Notes under the pieces: model-generated
What the model saw: only the letters and a program-made list of their open reading frames with translations
What the model was told of the DNA's origin: nothing
Databases searched by the model: none
Source of the DNA: Gibbula magus
Taxonomy: Eukaryota > Mollusca > Gastropoda > Trochida > Trochidae
Reading direction: 5' to 3'
DNA length: 64,000 nt
Assembly: GCA_936450465.1 (NCBI GenBank)
Contig: OW388293.1
Span: 23,957,860-24,021,859 of the forward strand
In this document: piece by piece, positions 1-10,412 of the stretch
How positions within the stretch are numbered: position 1 is the stretch's first letter
Layout: every line of letters starts with the position of its first letter
Translations under genes and position numbers: made by a program

Positions 1-861
1 CTCAGTGTGCACAGGAATTCACCCATCAGACTCGCAGATTGTCCAGCCATGAAACGTGTCATTGTTGCTGAATTGAGTTGTATAGAGATCAAGAGTAACA
101 ACAACACGCCCCAACACATAAAAGTGAAAATAAATCATTCCATGAACAAAACTTAATCAATTCTTATGCGCCATTCAAATTATGAATATGCTACATATGA
201 GTTTTGGTCGATCAGTCATTGCTTCTTACAACATGGTGACACTACAATTGACCTTGACCATGACCATACCCATTGAATTTTCCTCAACATTTCCCGGCAT
301 ATATATATTTCATACAAGTTCTCGATCATACAAGTTGCTTTAGAAACAAACAAAATTCAGGTGTTGACTTTCAAACTTAAATTTCATAAATTAAGTTACA
401 TATTAAATAAATATATATCAAATATCGTATAAATAAACTTCTAATGACCCATATTGTGTATCAGCATGTCCAACATGCAAGAATGTTCATAGATCAGACA
501 CAGTAGAGAACAATTAAAAAGTTTCAGCCGATAATTTTGACTTTTTAACTACAAAATATGCAATAAAATAAACCAAATAAGGGATGTTGTATGCTGAAGT
601 ACATGTATTCTGTAGACATTCATTTAAAATATATATAAAAAATCTGGCTAAATTCATGCATATAATTATTTATTTAGCTTAATACTGAATTTCACGAAAA
701 TTTGGCGGCCATTTTGGATTTTAGGTCACGTGACTACGTTCCCGCGGTCCAAAAATTTGGATCCTTGGCAAAATAAATATCTACATGCCTAATGATCATT
801 CATGCCAAGTGTCATACTTTAAGCCGATTATTTTTCAATTTGCCCCAAATTTTACGCTAAG
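1..861. other. AT-rich non-coding flank, nothing recognised
   Basis: No open frame of useful length and no RNA gene is visible. The stretch is AT-rich with short homopolymer and AT runs. A small GC-richer patch around 700-760 contains the palindrome CACGTG but no coding frame. It is probably intergenic or intronic DNA. Confidence 0.6.
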
Positions 862-1329
862 GTACTTCACTATCTGGCCCAAAAAGATAAGCAAAGACAA
901 ACTATAAGGGAAAGAACTGGAGTTGAATCTGTCGAGAACAGTCTAAGAAAGAAACAATGGAAATATATCGGGCATATACTGAGGGAGAACTCTTCTGAAG
1001 ACACAAACGTGGCACTGACATGAGCTCCAGAAGGAAAAGAGGAAGGCCAAACGAGATCTGGAGGACAGCAGAGAAAGAGAGAAACGGTATGGGCTGGAAC
1101 ACCTGGAGAGCCGTAGAGACAGCAACTTCCAAACGCAAGGCATAATTCTTGCCAGTCTGCATTACTGGATGATTTAAATCAGCCAGTAATGGAGACTGGC
1201 AAGAGTTATGCCTTGCATTGGGAAGTTGTAGAGACAGTGGCCAGGGACAGAACAACATGGAGAAACCTACTGCCTGCCTTATGCTCCACAAGGAACGAAG
1301 AGGATAGTAAGTATGTAGATCGTCACTAA
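862..1329 (+). mobile_element. Decayed 3' end of a non-LTR retrotransposon (LINE) reverse-transcriptase ORF
   Basis: The plus strand translates, across frame breaks, into the conserved tail that follows the reverse-transcriptase domain of many animal LINEs. The visible pieces are IWPKKIS near 870, RKKQWKYIGHILREN near 940-990, PEGKRGRPNEIWRTAEKE near 1,025-1,080, and then, after an insertion, ARDRTTWRNLLPALCSTRNE near 1,240-1,300, ending at a TAA at 1,327-1,329. This W-IGH-LR, GKR-RGRP-W and DR-WR-L-ALC pattern is the usual C-terminus of LINE polyproteins; I cannot assign the clade. It is a dead copy. It has a frameshift near 880, an in-frame TGA at 1,021-1,023, and a 106-bp foldback insertion at 1,123-1,228. 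The minus-strand ORFs over this interval are antisense shadows. Confidence 0.8.
1123..1228. mobile_element. 106-bp foldback MITE-like element with 9-bp target-site duplication
   Basis: The element begins CAACTTCC and ends GGAAGTTG. Its two arms of about 46 bp are inverted copies with four internal mismatches around a loop near 1,169-1,182. It is flanked by the direct repeat TAGAGACAG at 1,114-1,122 and 1,229-1,237. Removing the element and one copy of the 9-mer restores the host LINE frame (AVET followed by VARDRTTW), so this is a genuine insertion. A 9-bp duplication is typical of Mutator-like elements; that family assignment is inference. Confidence 0.8.
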
Positions 1330-1690
1330 CGTCAGTTGCTCTAGAAATGTCCAGAAGTTTGTACTTTTCAGATTTTAATATTTCACTTTCATCGTTCCAC
1401 CAAAATGGCTGTTGTTGTCATGCATTCGAGTATAACTACATGTATATAGGTTCACTCATAATTTAAAACCAAACACCATTTCGTCTGGTGTTCTTAGATA
1501 TAGGGAATGTCAAGTGCAACAAGAGCCACCAGGAGAGATGGCTTATCCCCCGGCGTCACATAAGTTGAATGATCGCTTTTAGCCGTATATGATTAAGACC
1601 ATTAGGTGTTTTTGCTCGTAAAACAGATGTTTCCTCCTTCCCCCAATTCCCATCAACGTATTACCTTTCTAAAGGACAAATGTACAAAAC

Positions 1691-2155
1691 GTTGCCATGG
1701 AAACAGAAAAATAATAAAGTTAAATGTTAAAACCCCAAAAGGCACATCTACATGATATGAGGAGGTAGTATACACAATTTGGTGATGATTGGTCACTCAG
1801 TTTTTAAAATCCGCTTAAGAATGAAACGATAAACGAAGTCATAATTGTACCCATGGAAACGGGAATAATATTTTAAAAACTTCAAACCCCTAAAAGGCAC
1901 ATCTACATACATGATATGGAGAGGCAGTGTAACAAATGTGGTGAGGATTGGCCTAATAGTCTTAGAGATTTGCTTCGGAAACCCTACCCTTCAAATAGGC
2001 AAAGCCCAAATTGTTACCACGGAGAACTTTTTTTATTTAAAAAAGGCCTTAACCCCCAAAATACATATCTTACGATATGGTTAGGCTATATATCACATTT
2101 TGTGAAGATTGGGCAAGTAATTAATATTTTATTCACGCAAATGTTCAGCCAATGA
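1691..2155. repeat. Three degenerate tandem copies (~160 bp) of a dispersed repeat
   Basis: Copies start near 1,691, 1,848 and 2,014. Each has a CCATGGAAAC-like motif, about 40 bp later AAAGGCACATCTAC (weak in the third copy), then a GTGATGATTGG-like segment. The third copy is the most decayed. The same motif pair recurs at 9,297-9,800 and the CCATGG palindrome recurs near 4,780, so this is a dispersed family. Tandem cores near 160 bp are known in some bivalve Helitron-related elements; relating this copy to them is inference. The ORF at 1,916-2,155 lies inside the repeat and is not a gene candidate. Confidence 0.65.
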
Positions 2156-2239
2156 CATCAATATCTAGAAAATTGGAATTTAAAAGTACTAAGACCAATT
2201 CGAGACATATGACATGAACGTTAATGGAAATAACTTGTA

Positions 2240-2404
2240 CAATGAATCAAACTTCTCTTCATATTCGTTTGGGTGTTTCTTCAAGTGTACAGTCAGTGCA
2301 TGATATTAAAATGATTATAGTAAGAAACACCAACTCCGATTTCCTCCTACATGTTTCAACTGTTTCAAGTGATAATAAACTGTAATATGCAAACCTCCCT
2401 GAGG
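2240..2404. repeat. Inverted-repeat arm matching 3,953-4,110
   Basis: The reverse complement of this segment closely matches 3,953-4,110. Shared stretches include GGAGGTTTGCATATTACAG (ACA for GCA in the partner), a TGTAGGAGG run, TTTTAATATC and CTTGAAGAA. The two arms lie about 1.6 kb apart. They may belong to one old mobile element, or to a locally inverted duplicate. Confidence 0.6.
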
Positions 2405-2763
2405 ATAAAGCTGGAACAAGTAGAAGAACTTAACGTAAGTAATCATTTTCATTTTCATTCTCATTTGATATTTTTCAATTGAAATATATGAGATATGCAT
2501 TGTCAGCAATTAAGCTTCTACTGCCCTCTGGTTATTGTGAGCGACGCATCACATCATGTTTGAATATAAAGCATTAACAGTTTCTGATTTGAACATAGCC
2601 TTTGAAGGACTTTTAATTTGTGATAACACTCAGGTTTCCTGTGTCAGCTATTTTATTTTATATTCCCTAGAAACATATTTAGGGAACTAGTATTACACAA
2701 TGAATACAGATATAGGATACAAGTAACACGATGTAGGTAACTAGATATCATAAGGGCTTTGAA

Positions 2764-2818
2764 CGTACCGATGTGTGTGATTATTGTCCCCCAGCATATA
2801 ATCACACACATTGGTACG
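2764..2818. repeat. 21-bp hairpin with 13-nt loop
   Basis: The arm at 2,764-2,784 (CGTACCGATGTGTGTGATTAT with its first base dropped: GTACCGATGTGTGTGATTAT) pairs with 2,798-2,818 with one mismatch out of 21. The stem ends exactly where the direct repeat shared with 4,349 begins. This is consistent with a terminal or subterminal inverted repeat of a small element. Confidence 0.75.
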
Positions 2819-3031
2819 CGGTAACTAAGTATATTCATGTCGCCAGGAGTGAAATAGTGTTTGTCAGAATTGACGATTGTGTATATGGCTGATGTTACAT
2901 GTTGTTGTACATCTTTGTTACCTCAATCCGTCATTTTTGTGCATCATCTGAATCACCAAATAGTGTGTTAATCAGCCCATCCTAACAGCTCAAAGATGAT
3001 GAGCTACAACAATTCAAGGTGTCACATTCAT
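2819..3031. repeat. Direct repeat copy 1 (partner 4,349-4,562)
   Basis: This ~210-bp segment is matched at high identity by 4,349-4,562. Both copies contain GGTAACTAAGT, then GACGATTGTGTATATGGC, GTACATCTTTGTTACCTCAA and CAATTCAAGGTGTCACATTC. They differ by scattered substitutions and small indels. No frame is conserved between the copies, so it is not an exon pair. Confidence 0.75.
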
Positions 3032-3952
3032 AAAAAAAAAAGCGAAGTAGACTTCTTCAGACCCTACATAACACATGTTTATTTTGCGTCAAACATTATT
3101 ATCATGTATTTGGACAAAACAGATTGATCATTAAAACAATATGCCTTCGGAAATTTAATTTGTCATGTAAATTGATGCTTCACAATTTTTTAGCGTTCAT
3201 TTCTGTAAGAACAGGAAGATTTTCTGGATAACAACTTCTTTAATGTGATAATACACGACGGAGTACATACTCACTCCTTCATCAAGTGGAATGTAAGGAA
3301 ATAATAAAATATGGTACATTTATATAGCAAACAAAACAATGGTGAGGAAACTCAATCAGGGAGATTAACATGCAGGAGAATGGTATACAATTGGGATTTG
3401 TAATACAAACATGATGGGAGTGAAGCATGAGAATGATATAAAATGAGGATTTGCAATACAAACATGAGGGGGAGTAAGTAGATAAACAATGGCCCCTCAT
3501 GTTTGTTAAGCAAATCCTCATCGGAACTTTAACCATAACCATAACGTTTAATTCGTCACCATTTGAAGATGTTTTGTTTCCAATGTCACATACTGAGGTC
3601 ATAACCTTTTAACTTGCGACCTTGGCCTTGATGTAGGATGTATTTTCTGAAAAGAATTTGCCATAGTTTTTTTAGTGATCGGTGACACAGGAACTCGATA
3701 TCGTAATTATAACGTAGGTTAAATAAAGAGTCTAGAGTCATTGGTTCTGGAGAAAAAGTCGAAAAAGCGAAAAGTTTACTGACGGACTGACGCCGGACGC
3801 CGGACGCCGGACGCCAAGCCATGCCATAAGCCTATCGGGTCTATCAGGACCGATGAGCTAAAAATGTGTTGCAGCCATCATATACATATCTGCTATGGTA
3901 AAACGAGAAAACGAGTACCACGCTGACCTCTGCGACTTGTTCCAACGTTACC
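3032..3952. repeat. Non-coding stretch with small inverted repeat and a GACGCCG heptamer run
   Basis: Two diverged ~60-bp direct copies lie at 3,390-3,480, each including AATACAAACATGA. They are followed by a hairpin made from ACAAACATGAGGGG and its complement near 3,500. At 3,783-3,815 a 7-bp unit (CGGACGC) is repeated, followed by an imperfect stem near 3,830-3,860 ending GAGCTAAAAAT. This run-plus-stem arrangement is a common end of mollusc dispersed repeats. No gene is supported here. Confidence 0.5.
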
Positions 3953-4104
3953 CTCGGGGAGGTTTACATATTACAGTTGATCACTGGAAAAAGTTGAAAT
4001 ATGTAGGAGGGAATCGGTGTCAGGTTTTAATCTACCGGTATAATCCTTTTAATATCTGCTGACTGTAGACTTGAAGAAGTATCTTAGTGAGAATGAACTG
4101 AACG

Positions 4105-4362
4105 TTGATTCACCAACTAAGGACAACTTATTCTATCATGTTTCACGTCACATGTCTTGAATTGTTAAACAAAAATCGAATTTTCTTGATATTTATCTCA
4201 TTGGCTGTCATTTGCGTCTATGTAACATCAGTGTTTAACCAATTGAACTCTCTTTCAAAAACAAGTCTCGGACGTGACGTTAATCAAGATATTCAACGTA
4301 AACCTATATTGCAGTTTTCATATAATCCCCATAGTGTTAATTGCATATCGGTAACTAAGTAA
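4105..4362 (+). CDS. Possible exon: N-terminus of a type II membrane protein (unproven)
   Basis: This open frame of 85 codons has a short polar N-terminus followed by a strong hydrophobic segment (residues about 30-46, with IFLIFISLAVICVYV), then a polar stretch rich in S, N and Q. That is the layout of a Golgi type II signal anchor. A potential splice donor (GTAACT) lies at 4,350, near the end of the frame. That sequence also lies in a dispersed repeat shared with 2,819. No downstream catalytic exon is identified. It could equally be a chance ORF in repeat-rich DNA. Confidence 0.2.
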   Translation: MIHQLRTTYSIMFHVTCLELLNKNRIFLIFISLAVICVYVTSVFNQLNSLSKTSLGRDVNQDIQRKPILQFSYNPHSVNCISVTK

Positions 4363-4562
4363 TCATGTCGTCTGGAGTGAAATAAAGTGTTTATCAGAAT
4401 TGACGATTGTGTATATGGCTGATGTGACATGTTTTTGTACATCTTTGTTACCTCAATCCGTCATTTCTGTGCATCATCTGAATCACCAACTAGTGTGTTA
4501 ATCAGCCCATCCTTACAGCTTAAAGATGATGAGCAACAACAATTCAAGGTGTCACATTCATT
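4349..4562. repeat. Direct repeat copy 2 (partner 2,819-3,031)
   Basis: This segment matches 2,819-3,031 in the same orientation over its whole length. Together with the inverted pair 2,240-2,404 and 3,953-4,110, it shows that this 2.3-kb block was built by local duplication or by nested insertion of related repeats. Confidence 0.75.
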
Positions 4563-5917
4563 AAGTAGGCTACTTCAAAAAGGTTACCATGCAGATGGAC
4601 ACAAATATTGATTATTTTGACAATATACCTTCAGATATGCCGTCCATCCGTCCTTTCGTCCGGTGAATTTTCTCAAAAAACCGTCAAAGGTACATCAACC
4701 AAACTTTGTACAGTTGTTAACCATGTTCTTCCCATCCCGCACAGACAAGTTTAAGTTTTCTGAGATTTATATTTTTGTCGTTTCCATGGAAACGTCACTT
4801 TTTGGACTTCATTTTATTGTGTTCAATCCGGACAAGTTTCTCGGAAAATATTAAACCTAGGGAATGAAATTTAGGTAGTGAGTATTCATGACCATATTCT
4901 TTATCGAGTTCGAAAACCAGTTCTTCGAAATTGAACTTAGTACCAAAAGAGCTGTGATGCTCCAATTGGGACAAGTTTACTTGGCAACTACTACATTTAG
5001 GTGAATGTTTGTAGTCTAGTTCATACTCTTCATCGAGGTTCAAAGTCCAATTCTGAAATATTATTTTTTACGGAGTTATTGCCCTTGAATCTGTAATTGA
5101 ACTTGGTATAAATTAACACTGCGATGCCCTAATGGGAAGAATTAAGTTACCTGAAAATATTATTTTCTGGGTGAACGAAATTTTGTAATAACAAAGCCAC
5201 TTCCCAAAAGTATTTTGGACAATATTATGATGCTTGAATCTGGTTTTTAAACATAGTAACCTTGACATGTGTAATGCCCAATGGACGGATAGCGGATGGC
5301 GAGGGGATGCGAGCCATGCTAAATTTTTTCTTGTTGTTAATGTTATCGTATGGGTACATGTATTTCAAAGATAAAAATAACGGGTCTATTGATGCACAGG
5401 TAAATATGTTGCGCAACAGAGATGAACGACCAGTTTTCCCAATGTGCGAATTGATGTCAAGTGTCTGAAATATATATTGGATATAAAATAGACATGAAAT
5501 GGTCGGCGAAACACATGACATTTTACGTTTTAGCGTTGACGTTTCTTCCCATATACATGTACATGTATGTGTACTGTACGTGACGACTCTTTACAAGAAG
5601 CAAGCCATTCGACAATAAAAACAGAGCTTGGTATTGAGGATTAAGCAACAAACGATGTTTTGCGACAGTAAATCGAATATCAAGGGATTTTTAGACAATT
5701 AGACGATTAAAGACAAATGTGTCTTCTGTGCACGTTAATCAGCATAGGGAGATAAAAAAAAACCAAATTATCCCAGTGTCCCTTTAAAAATAATTGGCCT
5801 TATTCGCCTCTGTTCCCAGACCTTTCACAATTACGTAAGTGTGTCATTACATCATCAAATTACAGTTTCATAAAGCAAACCACCCCTTTTCATACATACA
5901 GCATTTATACATACTAT
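4563..5917. other. Non-coding stretch with decayed dispersed-repeat debris
   Basis: A CCGTCCATCCGTCC run at 4,640-4,655 and a TTTCCATGGAAACG palindrome near 4,780 mark remnants of the family seen at 1,691 and 9,297. The short ORFs at 4,663-4,854, 4,795-5,043 and 5,225-5,521 have no recognisable motif and overlap on opposite strands. I do not call a gene. Confidence 0.5.
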
Positions 5918-6065
5918 AAGAATAATCAACGAGTTGCGAGGAATTACGGATTATCTGTCCCGAGTTAATTATTGTGATAAACTCCGAGCTTTAGCGAGGA
6001 GTTTGACATGATAATTCACGAGGGACAGATAATTCGTAATTCCGAGCACCGAGTTGGTTATTCTT
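5918..6065. repeat. 148-bp imperfect palindrome
   Basis: The segment begins AAGAATAATCAACGAG and ends CTCGGTGCTCG-type inverse sequence (GAGTTGGTTATTCTT). The inner blocks TTATCTGTCCCG and GGGACAGATAA are inverted, as are AACTCCGAGCTTTAGCGAGG and its partner within the centre. It immediately precedes a 12-bp terminal inverted repeat at 6,067, so it may be one end of a larger element. Confidence 0.65.
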
Positions 6066-6066
6066 T

Positions 6067-6750
6067 TTCTTACCCAAGATCATTTTAATGCGTAAAAATC
6101 GAAAAAAAGTACCCCAATTCACGATCTTTGATTAGACTGTAAAATACAAATTGTAGTCATACGCCATTCATAAACTCTTTCACACCTTCAAGATGCGCAT
6201 ATCTAAATAGTTTGCAACTTGCTCTATTTTTTCAGAACTATTCTAAAGTAACTGTTGAATTTTATTGCCAAAACGGACATAGTAAACAACTCAGTTATAT
6301 TGTAAACTATGTCGCAGAATGAGAGAAAATTAGTGAAAACGTGAACTAACAATCGTACTGTTGGAATGCAAGATAGGAGTGTAATTACATCACCAACTGA
6401 CGTCATGGTTAATGACGTCACAAAGCAATGACGTCACGGCAGTGCAGCTAGCGAATCTTGCATACTGCTTCGCCTTGCCAGTTTAATACTGTAATTATGG
6501 TCTCGGAAACTTAGGTTGAACATGATTTTATATTTAATATGTTTTACTGACGTGTGACTTCAATTAGGTATGCTCGAAATTGTTAAATTATGTGATTTAT
6601 CTTAAACAGGATAGCTAAGCAATTCATGAATAAGCGCAAAGTAGTTCCGTCAACCAATCAAAACGCAAGTTATATTTAGAAAAACTGTAATTTCCATGAC
6701 CATTATGAAAACTTTAATACCCGGCATATCTGTGCCCGCTTGGGTAAGAA
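6067..6750. mobile_element. Candidate ~680-bp non-autonomous DNA element
   Basis: TTCTTACCCAAG at 6,067-6,078 is exactly inverted as CTTGGGTAAGAA at 6,739-6,750. No transposase-like ORF lies between them, so if this is an element it is a MITE-type derivative. No clean target duplication was found outside the 12-mers, and the 148-bp palindrome on the left side complicates the boundary. The interior contains the TGACGTCA cluster. Confidence 0.4.
6398..6436. promoter_or_regulatory. Three consecutive CRE palindromes (TGACGTCA)
   Basis: Exact TGACGTCA octamers occur at 6,398-6,405, 6,413-6,420 and 6,429-6,436, that is with starts 15 and 16 bp apart. TGACGTCA is the full consensus site for CREB/ATF bZIP proteins. 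No gene start is visible close by, so the site may be enhancer-like or simply carried by a repeat. Confidence 0.5.
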
Positions 6751-7804
6751 ACTTCATTGCTTTTAACATTATGTGCAAGACATTTATATTTATTATGTAT
6801 GAATACGAATAATTAATATATTCTCACTATTTGTCGTGTTATCAATGTTGTTAATAACATATATGTATCTGCAGAGGAATTGGCGCTCTATCTATAATTA
6901 GATACATGTTATGAAGCCTCCAGCGGATACCATGCAATTGCAACAAACAAGTCTCATTGTATTAACATTCTAAATGAATAATTAGTCCGATAACAATACA
7001 GATTTTCAAATGAGATACATTAGGGTCAGAGATATAATCTAAAAGCTACAAATATAGTCACAAGAAGCAGATGTATTGGATGGATGTTGATGAATAATGA
7101 ATGATCGACTGGTGCTGTACACATCATGTACTTGTCATAATATAACATGTAGTTATGGGCCGATGGCCTACCCTTCAGTAACAATCAATTGGGAGCGACC
7201 TGGTGAACCTTTAGTAGGTATATTTTAACAAAAAGTCACTAGTTTTTGCAATGTGAACCTTTAAAAATCAGAAGTGTTGGAAAAAGACAAATTTGAAAAA
7301 AAAATTCTGACAAAATCCGGTCTGTATTACTGAAATGTCACCTCTAAATCATAGAGAATTAGAATTAAGGAATTGAACTAAAAATATCTCAGATTAATTC
7401 CAAAATCGCATGATTATATCCTCTTTGTCTCTAATTGTCAATATTGTTGGAGATGGGGATGAAATTTCAAGAACCAGTTACTTCCATATCTTGCATGATA
7501 AAATATGTTTTGATGTGTGCAAGTCAACTTGATAACTTTTTTGTTTCCGTCCTCTGAAATCTAATGCATGTTTATCGCGTAGTTTCGGCACATGAACAAT
7601 AGTTATTTTGGGTGAAAATGCAGTGCTCTTGCAACTTTAGTCGTAATTTCTTAACTTATCAACATGAATATTTTTCTTTGACACATTAGTCATAAATATC
7701 CTATCGTATCCTATTGGTGTCGTAACTGTTTAATTCAATGGGTTTTTTAAAAAATTATCTTAACATAGCCATATCAGCACAATTTAGGTATACATGTAGG
7801 GGGA
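6751..7804. other. AT-rich non-coding stretch
   Basis: No frame, RNA gene or convincing repeat was found. A GGGCCGATGGCC-like motif near 7,155 has a relative near 61,120 (GGGCCGGTGGCC), suggesting scattered repeat debris. Confidence 0.5.
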
Positions 7805-7886
7805 CATTCTCTTCCCACAGAGGTTAGTCCCTACAGTTTTCCGGAACCGGAAAACTGTAGGGACTAACCTCTGTGGGAAGAGAATG
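7805..7886. repeat. Perfect 40-bp inverted repeat with 2-nt loop
   Basis: Positions 7,805-7,844 and 7,847-7,886 are exact reverse complements separated only by AA. The outer ends read CATTCTCTTCCCACAG and the centre reads TTTTCCGG-AA-CCGGAAAA. The arm motif TCCCACAGAGGTTA recurs at 48,761-48,774, followed by similar sequence, so the palindrome derives from a dispersed repeat present on both sides of the giant array. An 82-bp near-perfect palindrome could extrude as a cruciform. Confidence 0.9.
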
Positions 7887-9296
7887 GTAGGGGGATGCAA
7901 TACCAATTTTATTACATAAGGACATATAAACCTCAGGTGTCATATTTGTGTCATGTTGGAGGTTATTCTTTCCTCAGGTAAATATCTTTTCAAAGCTATT
8001 CTATAATAGAATATCCATGGGCCATTCTATAGAATATCCATGGGAAATTCTTTTTTTACGTGAAAGTAGATTTTAACGTGAATTGAAAAATCGCATTTGA
8101 GGTTTTAAATTTCAATTATAGAACAAATCGATTTCTTTCTAAGTTAACATTTCACACCTGACATGAAGGGATTCGAACCTGCATCCCTTAGCACCTTAAG
8201 CTGGACACTCTACCTTCAGCCCGCGGGTTTCTAGACCTCGATTGTTTACATTTTCAACCAAAACCTCGGGAGATGGAGCGTTATATTCTTTACAGTAAAT
8301 CCGTCAGGCCCGTGCGAGACTTTATGTATTTTCACGCATTGGTTGAGGCGAAATGGCACAACCTACGTCAAAAGATGGACAATCTGTGATGATATTGAGA
8401 ATGACTCATACACAAAATCTAGCACATGCATATCACAATATATATGCTGTTTATGAAGCGTTCTAACATATATTTATTGTTTCTGTTTCTACAAACGATC
8501 GTGTATGTGCTGATTTGAAATTGTAGATCGATATAGTACGCCGTTTTTACTGAAATAAAGTGATCTCACGAAAAGGTAAATAAGTGTTACAAATGACTAT
8601 AAAATACTGCTCAATCAATAAATAAAAAAGAGTTTTAGAACGAATGTACATGGTTCGGTTAAGCCATGTAAGTCCAATTCCCTACGATCACCCATTTTAA
8701 GGTGTTAAATTAAAATGGCCGCTCGAAGGTAGTGCAAGTTATCTGAATGGTGTAGTTTTACCTAAACACCCAACACAGAAATGATGGAATGGTCAACCAA
8801 CTTGCTGTCTGAAATCTCAAAATAGCATCTAAAATCTACCTCTCACGAGTTCCAAAGCATTGCCGCTTTATATAGGTTGCGTCATTTTCTTCAAATACGA
8901 TAACCGTTTTCCATAGAAACGGTCGTGTAATCAGATGTTTTACTTTCTAACAGTGTGCTGTATTAACTTTAATAATAAATATCAAACTTGAGAGAAAATA
9001 ATATGCTAAAAACGTGCTACAGCGACTTTAAAGCAACTTGTGTTATAATTTTATTTCTGATGGATAATATCCATGCTCATTGTTAGGAGAAACAAATGAT
9101 ATTGAGAATGACTAATACACAAAATATATCAAAATTAATAATAAGAGATAATAACAGAGGATTATAAATATCAATATATTTCTGTGCTTTCTAGATGAAA
9201 TATTGTGTACAGACTCCTTTGTCAATGGGGATTTTAAATTGTAGATTTAGATATGGGTCACGACCTAAATACAGATATACAAATCCAATGTGGTTG
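7887..9296. other. Non-coding stretch containing one tRNA-like SINE remnant
   Basis: Apart from the tRNA-like segment at 8,162-8,225, I see only AT-rich DNA. There is a duplicated GAATATCCATGGG motif at about 8,009-8,043 and a second AAATGATATTGAGAATGACT motif at 8,390 and 9,095, again pointing to dispersed repeats. Confidence 0.5.
8162..8225 (-). mobile_element. tRNA-derived SINE remnant (pol III promoter-like)
   Basis: Read on the minus strand, the segment contains GGTAGAGTGTC (box A-like), a 7-nt loop TTAAGGT in a weak four-pair stem, and GGTTCGAATCC (a perfect box B). The T-arm stem and acceptor stem do not pair as in a functional tRNA, so I read it as a SINE head and not a tRNA gene. 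Confidence 0.45.
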
Positions 9297-9800
9297 AAAA
9301 TCTCAAAAGGCACATCTACATAATGATGGCTGTTCCACACATTAAGTTTCATTGACAAAAATTCAAATTATTTTTTCGTGGAAACGACTAAAATAAAATT
9401 CAAAAGAAAATGAACCCTAAAAGGCACATCTACACATGATGATTGTTACACATACCAAGTTTCATTGAGCTATGACTTGCGCTTTTTGAGTCTGGTCCGA
9501 AAGCGAAATGTTATTGTATGTTTCCATGGAAACGGTTAAGAATAAAAGTGCAAAGAGATTGAAAATTCATAAAGGTACATCTACACTTTATGACTTCAAA
9601 TTTTAATGTTTTTAATGTAATTTTATGTTTCCATGGAAAAGGTTAAACATAGAATTCACAAGAAGTTAAAAAAACCCAAAATGACATCTACACATGGTGA
9701 TTGTTCCCCATATATACATGTAGTTTCAATCATCTATGCCTTACGGTTTTTGATTTCTGGTCCAGAAACGAACCCGGATGCACTGACGGACGGAAACAAA
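9297..9800. repeat. Degenerate dispersed repeat, about four tandem modules
   Basis: AAAGGCACATCTAC-like motifs occur near 9,307, 9,417, 9,571 and 9,681, interleaved with TTTCCATGGAAA palindromes near 9,520 and 9,630. It ends with CTGACGGACGG at 9,784. It is the same family as 1,691-2,155. The two ORFs at 9,701-10,107 overlap this debris and have no recognisable features. Confidence 0.65.
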
Positions 9801-10412
9801 TTATGAATATCTTTTTGTGCTTTCTAGATAAACAAAATTATGAATGTGTCTTATTGAAAGTAAAGCTCACAAAAGCTCACTGAAAGTCACAAATAGGTTC
9901 CTCATTATTATTTTGTCAAAATTAAATAACGAATTCTTTGGGTTATTTGAAAAAAACAAAGACAACAGACAAAAACAATCCATTGTCCACCTGTTTTATT
10001 GTCCTTCATTGAATGTTAATACTAAAAACAATACGTCATCATCAAAATCAAGAAGGATCACCATCCGATCACCATCCATTCATTCATTCATTTATTCGAG
10101 TATCTAGACTACTAAATGAAAGTGTTGCAGACACGTCACAAATCAAAATGTCATAAATCACAAGTGCGAATAAACAATATGGTGCCGAAACCACGTGACC
10201 TACGAATTCGTCATGATATACTTTTCTGCTCGCATTGTACCTTTAATGGCTGGGCCGAACTGGCCCAAAAGCTCCGCAGTTCTATTCCACGATAAAGATT
10301 ATTAACATGTAAAACATGGTTGTATTTGCTCCAGCCGTTTTTGCTAAATCCTTTACACAAAATCGGTGGAATAATAATAACAGATATCCGTTAAGAGTAA
10401 CCAAAACTGGGA
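9801..10412. other. Unique left flank of the giant array
   Basis: This is AT-rich DNA with CATTCATTCATT-like repeats at 10,075-10,095. A plus-strand ORF begins at 10,316 with a hydrophobic start (VVFAPAVFA) and runs into the first array units, but it stops at 10,579. The transition to the first 33-bp unit, near 10,413, is abrupt. Confidence 0.5.

Noticed and set aside
902..1291. 129-residue minus-strand ORF
   Set aside because: It is antisense to a recognisable LINE C-terminus on the plus strand and crosses the foldback insertion.
8162..8225. Functional tRNA-Leu gene
   Set aside because: The box B is perfect, but acceptor and T stems do not pair and the variable arm is wrong, so it is better read as a SINE remnant.
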